Notes under the pieces: model-generated
The model's database searches: none
Seen by the model: the letters and a program-made list of their open reading frames with translations, nothing else
What the model was told of the DNA's origin: nothing
DNA from: JACMNW01 sp963708425
GTDB lineage: Bacteria; Pseudomonadota; Alphaproteobacteria; Rhodobacterales; Rhodobacteraceae
Length of the DNA stretch: 64,000 nt
NCBI GenBank assembly: GCA_963708425.1
Contig: OY970206.1
Coordinates: 744,001-808,000 of the forward strand
Reading direction: 5' to 3'
In this document: positions 52,272 through 60,000 of the stretch, piece after piece
How positions within the stretch are numbered: position 1 is the stretch's first letter
Layout of the letters: every line of letters starts with the position of its first letter
Position numbers and translations under genes: made by a program

Positions 52272-52810
52272 TGGCCTTGATTACCTTGCATAATCGACTG
52301 TTCGCCAACCTTGAAAAACTGTCGGCATTTCTGCTGCCAACCCTTGCCCGCTTGGTCTTTGCTGGCGTCCTGTGCGGTTACTTCTGGACATCGGCCCGCA
52401 CCAAGCTGGGGGATAGCTTATTCAAGGTTTCGGACGGTGCTTACGCGCAGATCTTTCCAAAGGCGTTCGAGGCGGCTGGCTATGACGCAGGCCAGCTTGG
52501 TGTTTGGCACTGGTTGGTCGTATTGGCCGGAACTTATGCGGAGTTTCTACTACCGTTGCTGATTGTGATAGGCCTTTTGACCCGGCTGTCGGCGCTGGGG
52601 ATGATTGGGTTTATCATCGTCCAAAGCCTCACCGACATTTTCGGCCATGGTGCGGCGGGCGACACAGTCGGTCGCTGGTTTGATCGCGCGCCGGACGCTT
52701 TGATTGTTGATCAGCGCGCGTTCTGGATTTTGCTGCTTGTTATTCTGGTGGTGAAGGGTGCAGGGCCAATTTCGGCGGACCGGGCGTTGCGTCAGCGGGT
52801 GTCCGGCTGA
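52268..52810 (+). CDS. DoxX-family membrane protein of the bufferin operon
   Basis: Four-helix inner-membrane protein, 180 residues, DoxX type: LPTLARLVFAGVLCGYFW, then GVWHWLVVLAGTYAEFLLPLL and LSALGMIGFIIVQSLTD, with ADRALRQRV at the end. DoxX proteins are common last members of bufferin operons, perhaps supplying electrons or quinone contact for the maturase (not established). GAAGGAGCAATTG lies before the ATGATG; start overlaps bufC. Its 3' end overlaps the convergent small membrane gene by 19 bp. Confidence 0.85.
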   Translation: MMALITLHNRLFANLEKLSAFLLPTLARLVFAGVLCGYFWTSARTKLGDSLFKVSDGAYAQIFPKAFEAAGYDAGQLGVWHWLVVLAGTYAEFLLPLLIVIGLLTRLSALGMIGFIIVQSLTDIFGHGAAGDTVGRWFDRAPDALIVDQRAFWILLLVILVVKGAGPISADRALRQRVSG

Positions 52811-53148
52811 CGCGCAGCCAAGGCTAAGATGCCGCCGATCAGGCACATCGCTATTGGGAACATGGTGAAAACGCCAAATCCAAAAGCCCAGTAAATTGCG
52901 GCGGATGCGAGGATTAGCAGAACACCCGCGCCGACGTTTTGCGAGTGGGCCATGGCGCCGCCGGCGATGGCGAGGATGGGGGCCAAAAAGCTGGCGGCGC
53001 GGATCAGCATGGGGTTATCGACTTGTTTTGCCAGATCGCCGATCTCGCCATTTTGTTCAATGAAAACGGTGTAACCATAGCCGAAAAAGCCGATTATCAT
53101 GGCCCAAACTCCGCCGATGATACCTAGGACCAAAGCTGCGTTTCTCAT
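52792..53148 (-). CDS. Small membrane protein of unknown function
   Basis: 118 residues with four hydrophobic segments (AALVLGIIGGVWAMIIGFFG, ILAIAGGAMAH, VLLILASAAIYW, IAMCLIGGILAL). Resembles DUF4064-like small integral proteins by layout, but I do not recognise a specific family. Convergent with doxX; its start is about 200 bp from the cold-shock gene on the other strand. No indication of function. Confidence 0.65.
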   Translation of the reverse strand: MRNAALVLGIIGGVWAMIIGFFGYGYTVFIEQNGEIGDLAKQVDNPMLIRAASFLAPILAIAGGAMAHSQNVGAGVLLILASAAIYWAFGFGVFTMFPIAMCLIGGILALAARQPDTR

Positions 53149-53352
53149 TTTATTCCTTATTTACAACGTGTTATAGCCAAAATGATCGGCCCTGATTCTG
53201 GCTTGCATTTTGATGCCGTTTTGGCATGATTTTTCCTGTGACGACAGCCTTTCTAACAGCCTCCTGAGTGCCAAGCAGCCGGAGACATTGGAAGACCTGG
53301 ATGCACGGCCCGTGGCATGTCGCCCCGGGAGGAATAATGAAGGAGATGCGGC

Positions 53353-53559
53353 ATGCCGACGGGCACCGTAAAGTGGTTTAACAGCACTAAGGGCTATGGG
53401 TTCATAGCCCCCGACGACGGCGGCAAAGATGTGTTTGTGCACATCTCGGCCGTGGAACGGGCGGGGTTGAAGGGCCTGAACGACAACCAGAAGATCGGCT
53501 ACGATCTGCAATCTGGCCGGGATGGCAAGGAATCTGCGGGCGACTTGCGCATACTGTAA
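53353..53559 (+). CDS. Cold-shock domain protein
   Basis: Single-strand nucleic-acid-binding CspA-type protein, 68 residues. RNP1 is KGYGFIA and RNP2 VFVHIS; starts MPTGTVKWFNSTKGYG like most members. AAGGAG lies seven bases before the ATG. Upstream, a second SD-like GGGAGGA stands three bases before another ATG (53337) of a 14-codon frame that overlaps the start out of frame; the leader of at least 100 bases probably folds and controls translation, as in other csp genes. Ends with a clear terminator. Confidence 0.95.
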   Translation: MPTGTVKWFNSTKGYGFIAPDDGGKDVFVHISAVERAGLKGLNDNQKIGYDLQSGRDGKESAGDLRIL

Positions 53560-53587
53560 GCCGCTGAGATTGCTTGAATTAATCACG

Positions 53588-53612
53588 GCTCCCTCTGGTC
53601 GAGGGGGCTTTT
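53588..53612 (+). terminator. Rho-independent terminator of the cold-shock gene
   Basis: GCTCCCTC-TGGTC-GAGGGGGC followed by TTTT, eight pairs with one G-U, about 30 bp after the stop. It overlaps the 3' end of the convergent ArsC-like gene by two bases. Confidence 0.8.
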
Positions 53613-53940
53613 AGGCTTGCGTCAGCATGGCTTCGGTGACGCTGTCCCAGCCGAGATACCACTTCGCGCCGTCTTGAATAACCGGGCGTTTCATCACGGC
53701 GGGTTGGGCGGCAATTTGCGCCTCGGGGTCGGAGACGCGCAGGTATTCGCCAAAGCCGCGATAGGTGGTCGATTGCTTGTTGATCACCCGGTCGCCGAAT
53801 TCCGCCACGATCAAATCAATTTCTGCCGCCGTTAGCGGATCGGCGCGGACATCGCGAAAAACCACGTCTTTTCCGGCTGCTTGAAGGGCTTTGATCGCCT
53901 TTTTGCAGGTGTCGCAGGTCGAAATTCCATAAAGGATCAT
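53611..53940 (-). CDS. ArsC/Spx-family thiol reductase
   Basis: 109-residue thioredoxin-fold protein of the ArsC family: MILYGISTCDTCKKAIKAL holds the CxxC pair (Cys10, Cys13), then KDVVFRDVRADPLTAAEI and KRPVIQDGAKWYLGWD. True arsenate reductases have a CX5R catalytic part elsewhere, so the function may be a glutathione-dependent reductase (YffB type) instead. No ars genes are nearby. Convergent with the cold-shock gene. Confidence 0.85.
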   Translation of the reverse strand: MILYGISTCDTCKKAIKALQAAGKDVVFRDVRADPLTAAEIDLIVAEFGDRVINKQSTTYRGFGEYLRVSDPEAQIAAQPAVMKRPVIQDGAKWYLGWDSVTEAMLTQA

Positions 53941-54009
53941 GGTCGTGCCCTTTTCCGTGCTTTTTGCGTGCTTTATCCGTGCATACGCTGTGCCAGCGCC
54001 ACGCGCAAT

Positions 54010-54405
54010 TCAGGCCGTGATCGCGCGGGTGATGACCACCCCCGCCCAAGCCGAAAATGCGGTCAACACAGTGCCCCAGATGACGTCGCTCATCACCAGA
54101 ACGGGCGACCAGGATTTCATGATGGCGTAGCTGGTAAACTCGTAGGTGCCGTAGGCCATGGCCCCGATGATCGCAGCCGGAATGATGACGGGCGCGCCGG
54201 TTTTCAGCGCCGGGTAGCTGACGAGGTAGATCAGGCCCGCGACGTAGGCGAGGTAGAACAGGGCTGCTGGGACAAGGCGGATATCGGTCAGCAACTGGTC
54301 GCCGAGGACGCGCTGAAACAGCGGGCGCATGTGCAGCGTCAACATCACGGCATCAAGGACAAGGAAGATGACGGCAGTGCTGGCGTAGAGGATGAGAATT
54401 TGCAT
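54010..54405 (-). CDS. DUF2177 membrane protein
   Basis: 131 residues, four transmembrane helices: MQILILYASTAVIFLVLDAVMLTL, VPAALFYLAYVAGLIYLVSYPAL, IIPAAIIGAMAYGTYEFTSYAIM, and VIWGTVLTAFSAWAGVVIT. The YxxYEFTSYA and SDVIWGT parts are typical of DUF2177. AAAAGGAGCCCATCC precedes this ATG. The long upstream extension of the frame has no ribosome binding site. Function unknown. Confidence 0.85.
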   Translation of the reverse strand: MQILILYASTAVIFLVLDAVMLTLHMRPLFQRVLGDQLLTDIRLVPAALFYLAYVAGLIYLVSYPALKTGAPVIIPAAIIGAMAYGTYEFTSYAIMKSWSPVLVMSDVIWGTVLTAFSAWAGVVITRAITA

Positions 54406-54547
54406 GGATGGGCTCCTTTTTTCAAATGTAATCTGAAATTCCGACCCGACCAGAGCGCTGGCAGCGCGCATGCAACCAATCTCGAGGTTACGCGTTGTAT
54501 GGTTGCGGCGGCCGCCCATGGCCGCGCCATATCTGAAAGGATGCCGC

Positions 54548-55552
54548 ATGCGATCTTTCACTCTGCCGCTGATCCTCGCCGCCAGCTTCGGCCTGACCAC
54601 CCCCGTCGTCGCGCAAAACGACTTTGGCGACGTGCTTGGCGGCATCGCCCAAAGCCTGATCCAGCAGGAGCTTGACCGGAACGCCTATATTGCGGCGCAG
54701 CAGACCAACACGGTCAGCGCCTACCGCAACTACCTGACCGAGTTCCCGAAAGGCAAGTACCGCACCAACGCAGAGCAAGCGCTTGCCCGGTTGGGCGCGC
54801 CCGTCGATGGATCGACCGCATCTGCAGCGCAGGCAGAGGCGCGGCTTGGCATTACCTTTTCACAGCGCGTCGCGGTTCAGCGGGAACTAACCCGGCTTGG
54901 CTACCGGACCTATGGGGCAGACGGCGTCTGGGGCCGCAACACGCGCAACGCCATTGCAACATGGCAGCGCGACAAGGGCGACAAGGTGACGGGCTACCTG
55001 ACCCTGGCGCAACTGCGAGCGCTGGTAAGGGGCGTCGTCGTGACCCCGCCCGATGATGACACGCCCACCGGCAATCTGTCGGCGGCGCAGGTTGAGGCCT
55101 CGCTGCGCCTGACGCGCACGCAGCGCATCGAGATCCAGCGCCAGTTGACGAAGATCGGCTATAACACAGGCGTGGCCGATGGCCTTTGGGGCAGCCGCAC
55201 GCGGGCGGCAATCTCGTCCTGGCAAAAGGCGAACCGCAGGGCCCAGACCGGCTATGTGACGGCGGCGCAGGTCAAGCTGATCGCCAGCCAAGCGGGCGGT
55301 GTTGCGCCAGCGCCGGATGACAGCGATGGCGCGGCGCTGGAGGAAAGACTTCTGGGCCTGACTGTTGCCGAGCGGGCGGACGTGCAACGCCGCTTGATCC
55401 GGCTTGGCTATCCCACCAACCGCACCGACGGCGTCTTTGGCCCAGCCTCCCGCCGCGCGATTGCCGAATGGCAGGCCGATGAGGGCGAACGGGCGACGGG
55501 CTATCTGACGGCGGATCAGGTAAGGTTGATCCGGGTCGAGACGGGTGGGTAA
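54548..55552 (+). CDS. Exported protein with three peptidoglycan-binding domains
   Basis: 334 residues. Signal peptide to VVAQ (about 23), a helical part with NTVSAYRNYLTEFPKGKYRTNAE (TPR-like, about 55-75), then three PG_binding_1 repeats: QRELTRLGYRTYGADGVWG, QRQLTKIGYNTGVADGLWG and QRRLIRLGYPTNRTDGVFG, each followed by RxAIxxWQ. The repeats should bind peptidoglycan. No catalytic domain is visible. GAAAGGATGCCGC precedes the ATG. The gene is followed by a palindrome and a stretch without genes. Confidence 0.85.
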   Translation: MRSFTLPLILAASFGLTTPVVAQNDFGDVLGGIAQSLIQQELDRNAYIAAQQTNTVSAYRNYLTEFPKGKYRTNAEQALARLGAPVDGSTASAAQAEARLGITFSQRVAVQRELTRLGYRTYGADGVWGRNTRNAIATWQRDKGDKVTGYLTLAQLRALVRGVVVTPPDDDTPTGNLSAAQVEASLRLTRTQRIEIQRQLTKIGYNTGVADGLWGSRTRAAISSWQKANRRAQTGYVTAAQVKLIASQAGGVAPAPDDSDGAALEERLLGLTVAERADVQRRLIRLGYPTNRTDGVFGPASRRAIAEWQADEGERATGYLTADQVRLIRVETGG

Positions 55553-55561
55553 GACGGATCA

Positions 55562-55586
55562 GAAAACAGTCCGGTGGACTGTTTTC
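55562..55586 (+). terminator. Perfect hairpin after the peptidoglycan-binding gene
   Basis: GAAAACAGTCC-GGT-GGACTGTTTTC: eleven pairs, three-base loop, nine bases after the stop codon. On the plus strand the 3' arm ends TTTTCCC, so it may act as a terminator; it may also be a copy of a dispersed palindrome. Confidence 0.6.
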
Positions 55587-55756
55587 CCGTCGAACGCCCG
55601 CGCACGCCTGCGCGGGCCGGGAAGTGGTAGCGAAGGGCTCTTTTCTTCCCTTCCCTCTACCCCACGCCCGGGTGCAAAGCTGACCGCGCACGGACCGACG
55701 GGGCACTTTGGGTGCGACCCCAGTCGCGCCCGCCCCGTGGGGGCGGTTCGGGCGCG

Positions 55757-55783
55757 GTCAGATTTGCTTTGGGCAAATCTGAC
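55757..55783. repeat. Intergenic palindrome, 11-bp arms
   Basis: GTCAGATTTGC-TTTGG-GCAAATCTGAC is a perfect inverted repeat in the gene-free stretch. Such sequences are scattered in Rhodobacteraceae genomes (family knowledge, not tested here). Together with the palindromes on both sides it brackets the transposase remnant. Confidence 0.75.
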
Positions 55784-55825
55784 GGGGTGGGGATGGTGGG
55801 TTGGTGGTCGCCCGATGCTTGCTGG

Positions 55826-55909
55826 ATGGGCGCGCGGAAACACGGGATTGTGGAACCGCCCGAGGAGTGGCCGTATTCATCGTATCGGCGGGATCGGGAT
55901 GGGGCGTAG
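55826..55909 (+). pseudogene. C-terminal remnant of a REP-associated tyrosine transposase (Y1, RAYT)
   Basis: The last 27 codons of an open frame read MGARKHGIVEPPEEWPYSS and YRRDRDGA. The pattern RKHGIVxxPEEWPYSSY is the typical C-terminus of RAYT/Y1 transposases (NPVKHGLVxxPxDWPxSS). The catalytic HUH and Tyr parts are not found upstream, so this is a decayed end. Its stop codon lies inside the palindrome that follows, the expected position for the REP sequences mobilised by such enzymes. The short length limits confidence. Confidence 0.5.
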
Positions 55910-55932
55910 GTCGGGGCGAGCCTCGACCTACG
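55905..55932. repeat. REP-like palindrome after the transposase remnant
   Basis: CGTAGGTCG-GGGCGAGCCT-CGACCTACG: nine-base arms, inner GGC-GA-GCC arms as well, giving a bulged hairpin of 28 nt. It contains the stop codon of the remnant. The remaining part of the interval 55553-55936 shows no gene. Confidence 0.75.
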
Positions 55933-55936
55933 ATTG

Positions 55937-56641
55937 TTACGTTTGCTGAGGAATAGGAAAGCCAGCAGGACCATCCTTAATCAAGTCAGTTATAATCTTT
56001 GCGCCAACACCGTATATCAGTCCAGTATTCTGAGAATAGACCACTTTTTCAACATGACCTTCTTTGAAGGCATAATCTAATAGGCGCTGCTCCTCGCGTA
56101 ATCGTGTTACAATTCCTGCAACTTTCGGCTTGCCGTGTAAGCTAAACACTATTGGGCCACCTGAGAAACCGACGTTGTTTATGCCGTCCAAAATGATTGT
56201 CTGCGGCCTGTCTGGCGTCCCAAACATTGAGAGGCATGCTCGCTTAACAAATGGCATCGGTAAGACGCCATTGCCAAAGACACTTGCGACACCGTATTCG
56301 CCGAAGGGATAACCGAGGAAGAAAACCGTTTGCCCCCAAGCGATACCAGCAGCATCAAGTGAAAGTGGCAATGGCCGTCGATCAAGAAAGACGGGAAGCC
56401 GAACGACGATTGCGTCATACAATTCGCTAAACCCTATGACGTCGATGGCGTATGGATTCCATTTTCCATCATGAAAGATATGTAACTCTTTGGTGTTTCT
56501 ATTTCCAACGATATGACCAGCGGTCACTAAATATTGGAATTCACCAAGATCAACTATCAGACCAGTCCCTTCTTCGGCGCCGCGGATTTTCAGTATCCGA
56601 TTGAAGACTTCTGCAGTAGGTAAGAATGCATCACTACTCAC
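55937..56641 (-). CDS. Trypsin-like serine protease
   Basis: 234-residue chymotrypsin-fold protease. Catalytic triad visible: His in LVTAGHIVG (about 43), Asp in LYDAIVVRL (about 74) and Ser in NVGFSGGPIVF (about 159). No signal peptide or PDZ domain, so not a normal HtrA/DegP. Starts with GTG overlapping the thyX stop (GTGA), hence translation is coupled to thyX. Base composition is clearly AT-richer than thyX, which suggests a later arrival. Target is unknown. Confidence 0.82.
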   Translation of the reverse strand: MSSDAFLPTAEVFNRILKIRGAEEGTGLIVDLGEFQYLVTAGHIVGNRNTKELHIFHDGKWNPYAIDVIGFSELYDAIVVRLPVFLDRRPLPLSLDAAGIAWGQTVFFLGYPFGEYGVASVFGNGVLPMPFVKRACLSMFGTPDRPQTIILDGINNVGFSGGPIVFSLHGKPKVAGIVTRLREEQRLLDYAFKEGHVEKVVYSQNTGLIYGVGAKIITDLIKDGPAGFPIPQQT

Positions 56642-57543
56642 CCCACCACCCCCTCAAACTCCCGCCATTCCCCCTTGCTCATCCCGCTTGTCTCCTGCGT
56701 CACCACTTCGCCCTTCAGCATCCGCCGCACGCAGTCCACTGCCTTCGACGACAGCGTAACCCCACCCATGCGGTAATCTTCGAACGCGGCGTGGGCCAGC
56801 GGCACCCAGTCGGCGACGACCTTGGCAATCGCGTCGGCATAGACGCGAATCTCATACTGCGCGTGGGGGTCGGCGCGCAGGCGGAGGAAGTGGAAGAGGT
56901 TGTGCAGATCGACCTTCCAATACCACTGGGTGTAGATGTTGGCGGGCAGGTTCATGCGGGCAAGTTCGCGGGCTAGCCCCTGCTGGCCATCCTGCGAAAG
57001 CATCGCCTCGTAATGATCATAGGCGCGGTTGGCGTCGGATTTCAGCAGGTCCAGCACGCGGGCGGATTCCTCACCGGTAAGGGTTTCACCGCGGCCCTGG
57101 TTGTTGACGGTGGATTGGGCGGCGAGGTGTTCGGGGGCGGGAATGTAGAACTCGCGATCCAGGATCGAGTAGCGGGCAGAGTATTCGTTGACGTTGGCGG
57201 TGCGGTGGCGGATCCACTGGCGGGCGACGAAAACCGGCAGTTTGACGTGGAGTTTGATCTCGCACATCTCGAACGGGGTGGAATGCCAGTGGCGCATGAG
57301 ATAGCGGATCAGGCCTTCATCATTTTGGACGTGCTTGGTGCCAGCGCCGTAAGAGACGCGGGCGGCCTGCACGATGGCGGCGTCGTCGCCCATGTAGTCG
57401 ATCAGCCGGATGAAGCCGTGATCGAGGATGGGGTGGGCGTGGTAGAGGTGGCGTTCGGCGCCTTCGGATGTGGCGCGCAGGGTGGGCCGGGGCAGGCTGC
57501 GGGCGGCGTCGATTTCGGCTTGTTGGTCGGGGGTCAGGGGCAT
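56638..57543 (-). CDS. thyX: Flavin-dependent thymidylate synthase
   Basis: Makes dTMP from dUMP using FAD and methylene-tetrahydrofolate. 301 residues; ThyX motif RHRTANVNEYSAR (112-124) is complete, as are WHSTPFEMCEIKLHV and the C-terminal LARMNLPANIYTQWYWKVD. GAGGTTGCC precedes the ATG; the frame upstream is longer by 53 codons but without family resemblance. The protease gene is coupled to its end. Divergent from gloA. Confidence 0.96.
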   Translation of the reverse strand: MPLTPDQQAEIDAARSLPRPTLRATSEGAERHLYHAHPILDHGFIRLIDYMGDDAAIVQAARVSYGAGTKHVQNDEGLIRYLMRHWHSTPFEMCEIKLHVKLPVFVARQWIRHRTANVNEYSARYSILDREFYIPAPEHLAAQSTVNNQGRGETLTGEESARVLDLLKSDANRAYDHYEAMLSQDGQQGLARELARMNLPANIYTQWYWKVDLHNLFHFLRLRADPHAQYEIRVYADAIAKVVADWVPLAHAAFEDYRMGGVTLSSKAVDCVRRMLKGEVVTQETSGMSKGEWREFEGVVG

Positions 57544-57691
57544 GGCAACCTCGCTTGCGAATCCGTGGGGCCCCATGGGTTGAGGGCGTTGCGGGGGAGC
57601 ATACGAGATATGGGGGATGGGCGGCAAGGGTGTGTGGGGGTTGGAATGGACGGCGGCTGTGCTAGTTTGGGTGGGGAAAGCGAGGTGCGCC

Positions 57692-58120
57692 ATGCAGGTC
57701 AAGTATTTACATACGATGGTTCGGGTTCTGGATTTGGAAAAGTCGATGGCGTTTTATCGGTTGTTGGGGCTGGAGGAAACGCGGCGGCATGAGAATGAAA
57801 AGGGGCGATTTACGCTGATATTCATGGCAGCACCGGGGCAGCCGGAATGCCCGGTGGAGCTGACCTATAACTGGGATGGTGACACGGGGCTGCCGTCGGA
57901 TGGGCGGCATTTCGGGCATTTGGCGTATGGGGTGGGGAATATCTACGCGATGTGCGCGCAGTTGCAGGCGGCGGGGGTGGTGATAAACCGGCCGCCGCGC
58001 GACGGGCATATGGCGTTTGTGCGGAGCCCGGATAACATCTCGATCGAGTTGTTGCAGATTGGTGAGGCACTGGCACCAGCGGAACCCTGGGTGTCGATGG
58101 GAAATACCGGGCACTGGTAG
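57692..58120 (+). CDS. gloA: Lactoylglutathione lyase (glyoxalase I)
   Basis: Isomerises the methylglyoxal-glutathione hemithioacetal. 142 residues: YLHTMVRVLDLEKSMAFY (His ligand), FMAAPGQPECPVELTYNW (Glu ligand), GRHFGHLAYGVGNIY (His ligand) and FVRSPDNISIELLQI (Glu ligand) give all four metal ligands. GCGAGGTGCGCC precedes the ATG. Divergent from thyX, convergent with ribD. Confidence 0.93.
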   Translation: MQVKYLHTMVRVLDLEKSMAFYRLLGLEETRRHENEKGRFTLIFMAAPGQPECPVELTYNWDGDTGLPSDGRHFGHLAYGVGNIYAMCAQLQAAGVVINRPPRDGHMAFVRSPDNISIELLQIGEALAPAEPWVSMGNTGHW

Positions 58121-58160
58121 AGATGCCTCCGGCGGGGATATTTTTGAACAGAAAAAGCCG

Positions 58161-59255
58161 TCAGTAGATGCGCCAGCGGGTCATGGTGTCGGGGCCAATT
58201 TGGTGGGTTTCGATCAGGCTGAGGGCGGGCAGGTTTTTGAGCGGGGCATCGGGGAGTGGGCCTAGGGCCGGGTGGCCGGTGGCACCGATCAGTTTGCCTG
58301 CGGTGAAGGTGATCAGGTCGTCGACCAAGTGATCGGCGATCAGAGAAGCGGCGAGGGTGGCACCGCCTTCGCAGAGGATACGTGTCAGGCCCAGGGCGGC
58401 GAGGCGTTGCAAGGCGTCGGTCAGGTTGATTTGGGCATCGGCGGCTTCACACAGGATCAGTTTGGCACCAGTTGCGGCCCAAGCGTTGATCGCGGCCTTT
58501 GGCGCGGCATCGGTGTGGCACAGCCAGACCGGTGTTTGGCGCGCGGTTCGGCCGAGGCGGCTTTGGGCCTCATGGCTTAGGCGGGGGTCGATGACGATGC
58601 GGATCGGTTGGTGGCTGGCCCCCAAATCGCGGACAGTCAGATCGGGATCATCGGCGCGGGCGGTGCCGGCACCTATCAGCACGGCGTCGTGAGTCAGGCG
58701 GAGCGCGTGGACTGCGCGGCGGGATTGTGGGCTGGTGATCCAACGACTTTCGCCGCTGCTGGTGGCGATGCGGCCATCCAGGGTGGTGGCGAGCTTTAGG
58801 GTGACAAGGGGCGAGTTTTGGGTGACGCGCTTCAGGAAACCGGCGTTGGCGGCGCGGGCGGCGTCGGCGAGGATGCCCTCGGTGACCTCAACCCCCGCGG
58901 CGCGCAGAAGGGCGTGGCCTTGGCCGGAAACGCGGGGGTCTGGGTCTGTGAGTGCTGTGACCACATGGGTGATGCCCGCGGCGATCAGGGCCTCGGCGCA
59001 GGGTGGGGTTTGGCCATGATGCGCGCAGGGTTCCAGCGTGACATAGGCAGTTGCCCCGCGCGCGGCCTGCCCTGCCTGCTGCAAGGCCATAACTTCGGCA
59101 TGCGGGCGGCCGCCGGGTTGCGTCCAGCCTCGGCCCACAATGCGACGGCCGTGGACGATCACGCAGCCGACAGCGGGGTTTGGCCATGTGCGCCCAAGGC
59201 CGCGCTGGCCCAGGCTAAGTGCATGGGCCATGTGCTTTGTGTGGTCTGGCGTCAC
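58161..59255 (-). CDS. ribD: Riboflavin biosynthesis deaminase/reductase
   Basis: Two-domain enzyme of riboflavin synthesis, 364 residues. N-terminal deaminase: GRPHAEVMAL (zinc His, Glu) and LEPCAHHGQTPPCAEAL (zinc Cys pair). C-terminal reductase: LKLATTLDGRIATSSGESRWI, ADDPDLTVR and ILCEGGATLAASL (NADPH site). Start overlaps the nrdR stop by four bases (ATGA), an order common in proteobacteria. No FMN riboswitch is in front of this operon. Confidence 0.96.
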   Translation of the reverse strand: MTPDHTKHMAHALSLGQRGLGRTWPNPAVGCVIVHGRRIVGRGWTQPGGRPHAEVMALQQAGQAARGATAYVTLEPCAHHGQTPPCAEALIAAGITHVVTALTDPDPRVSGQGHALLRAAGVEVTEGILADAARAANAGFLKRVTQNSPLVTLKLATTLDGRIATSSGESRWITSPQSRRAVHALRLTHDAVLIGAGTARADDPDLTVRDLGASHQPIRIVIDPRLSHEAQSRLGRTARQTPVWLCHTDAAPKAAINAWAATGAKLILCEAADAQINLTDALQRLAALGLTRILCEGGATLAASLIADHLVDDLITFTAGKLIGATGHPALGPLPDAPLKNLPALSLIETHQIGPDTMTRWRIY

Positions 59256-59719
59256 TCTTCCGGGCTGCTGGAAGGGCGCAGCTCTGACACGAACCGATCA
59301 AAGTCATCGGCGGCCTGGAAGTTCTTGTAGACCGAGGCGAAACGGACATAGGCGACGGTGTCGATCCGGGCCAGGCTTTCCATCACAATTTCGCCGATGA
59401 TTTTGGATGAAATGTCGGTGTCGCCAAGGCTTTCCAGCCTGCGCACGATGCCGGAAATCATCTGATCAATGCGTTCGGGATCAATCGGGCGTTTCTGCAT
59501 GGCGATGCGGATCGAGCGTTCAAGCTTGCTGCGATCAAAATCTTCGCGTTTGCCAGAGGATTTGATCACCACCAGATCGCGCAACTGCACCCGTTCGTAG
59601 GTTGTAAAGCGGCCACCGCATGCGGGGCAGAACCTGCGCCTGCGGATGGAAACGTGATCTTCGGCCGGACGGCTGTCTTTTACCTGAGTGTCAATATTTC
59701 CGCAAAATGGGCAGCGCAT
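59252..59719 (-). CDS. nrdR: Ribonucleotide reductase regulator NrdR
   Basis: Zinc-ribbon/ATP-cone repressor of ribonucleotide reductase genes; senses ATP/dATP. 155 residues: MRCPFCGNIDTQVKDSRP and CPACGGRFTTYERVQLRD make the zinc ribbon, VVIKSSGKREDFDRSKL begins the ATP cone. GGGGGGAAGC lies before this ATG. Heads a two-gene operon with ribD. No nrdR boxes are obvious in its own promoter. Confidence 0.96.
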   Translation of the reverse strand: MRCPFCGNIDTQVKDSRPAEDHVSIRRRRFCPACGGRFTTYERVQLRDLVVIKSSGKREDFDRSKLERSIRIAMQKRPIDPERIDQMISGIVRRLESLGDTDISSKIIGEIVMESLARIDTVAYVRFASVYKNFQAADDFDRFVSELRPSSSPEE

Positions 59720-59756
59720 CGCTTCCCCCCTTATGTTGTCGTTGCCTGCCACAGTG

Positions 59757-59774
59757 CGGGGGTTCAGCCCCCCG
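59757..59774. repeat. Intergenic palindrome, GGGGGTTCAGCCCCC type
   Basis: CGGGGG-TTCAG-CCCCCCG, five to six pairs, in the 280-bp gap before the hydrolase gene. Same GGGG-TTCA-CCCC style as the palindrome after the DUF1330 gene. The rest of this gap (59720-60000) has no recognisable gene. Confidence 0.5.
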
Positions 59775-60000
59775 TCATCCACCGACTATAGAAGGGTATG
59801 CTATGGTTCGGGTAGAGGAAAGTTGGCGCCACAGGATATGGGAAGATCACTGTGGCTTTGCTGACTCAGGCGGTTTTGCTGACGTGAGGGGGATTGATGG
59901 TTCGAGCGTGCGGATAACGCAGGCGTGACGCTTGAATTTTGCAGAATCGCCTTAAGCTTTTGTTGTGACTGAGCCCGCAATCCAATCTTAGGAGGACAAG

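Noticed and set aside
53941..54675. Long plus-strand frame covering the DUF2177 gene
   Set aside because: Composition is that of a complement frame; the minus strand gives four clear membrane helices and a strong ribosome site.
57013..57792. Plus-strand frame opposite thyX
   Set aside because: Gly/Val/Asp-rich antisense frame; the minus strand has the complete ThyX motif.
59720..60000. Possible FMN riboswitch near ribD
   Set aside because: None of the conserved FMN-element blocks was recognisable; the ribD transcript begins with nrdR, and the gap shows only a short GC palindrome.
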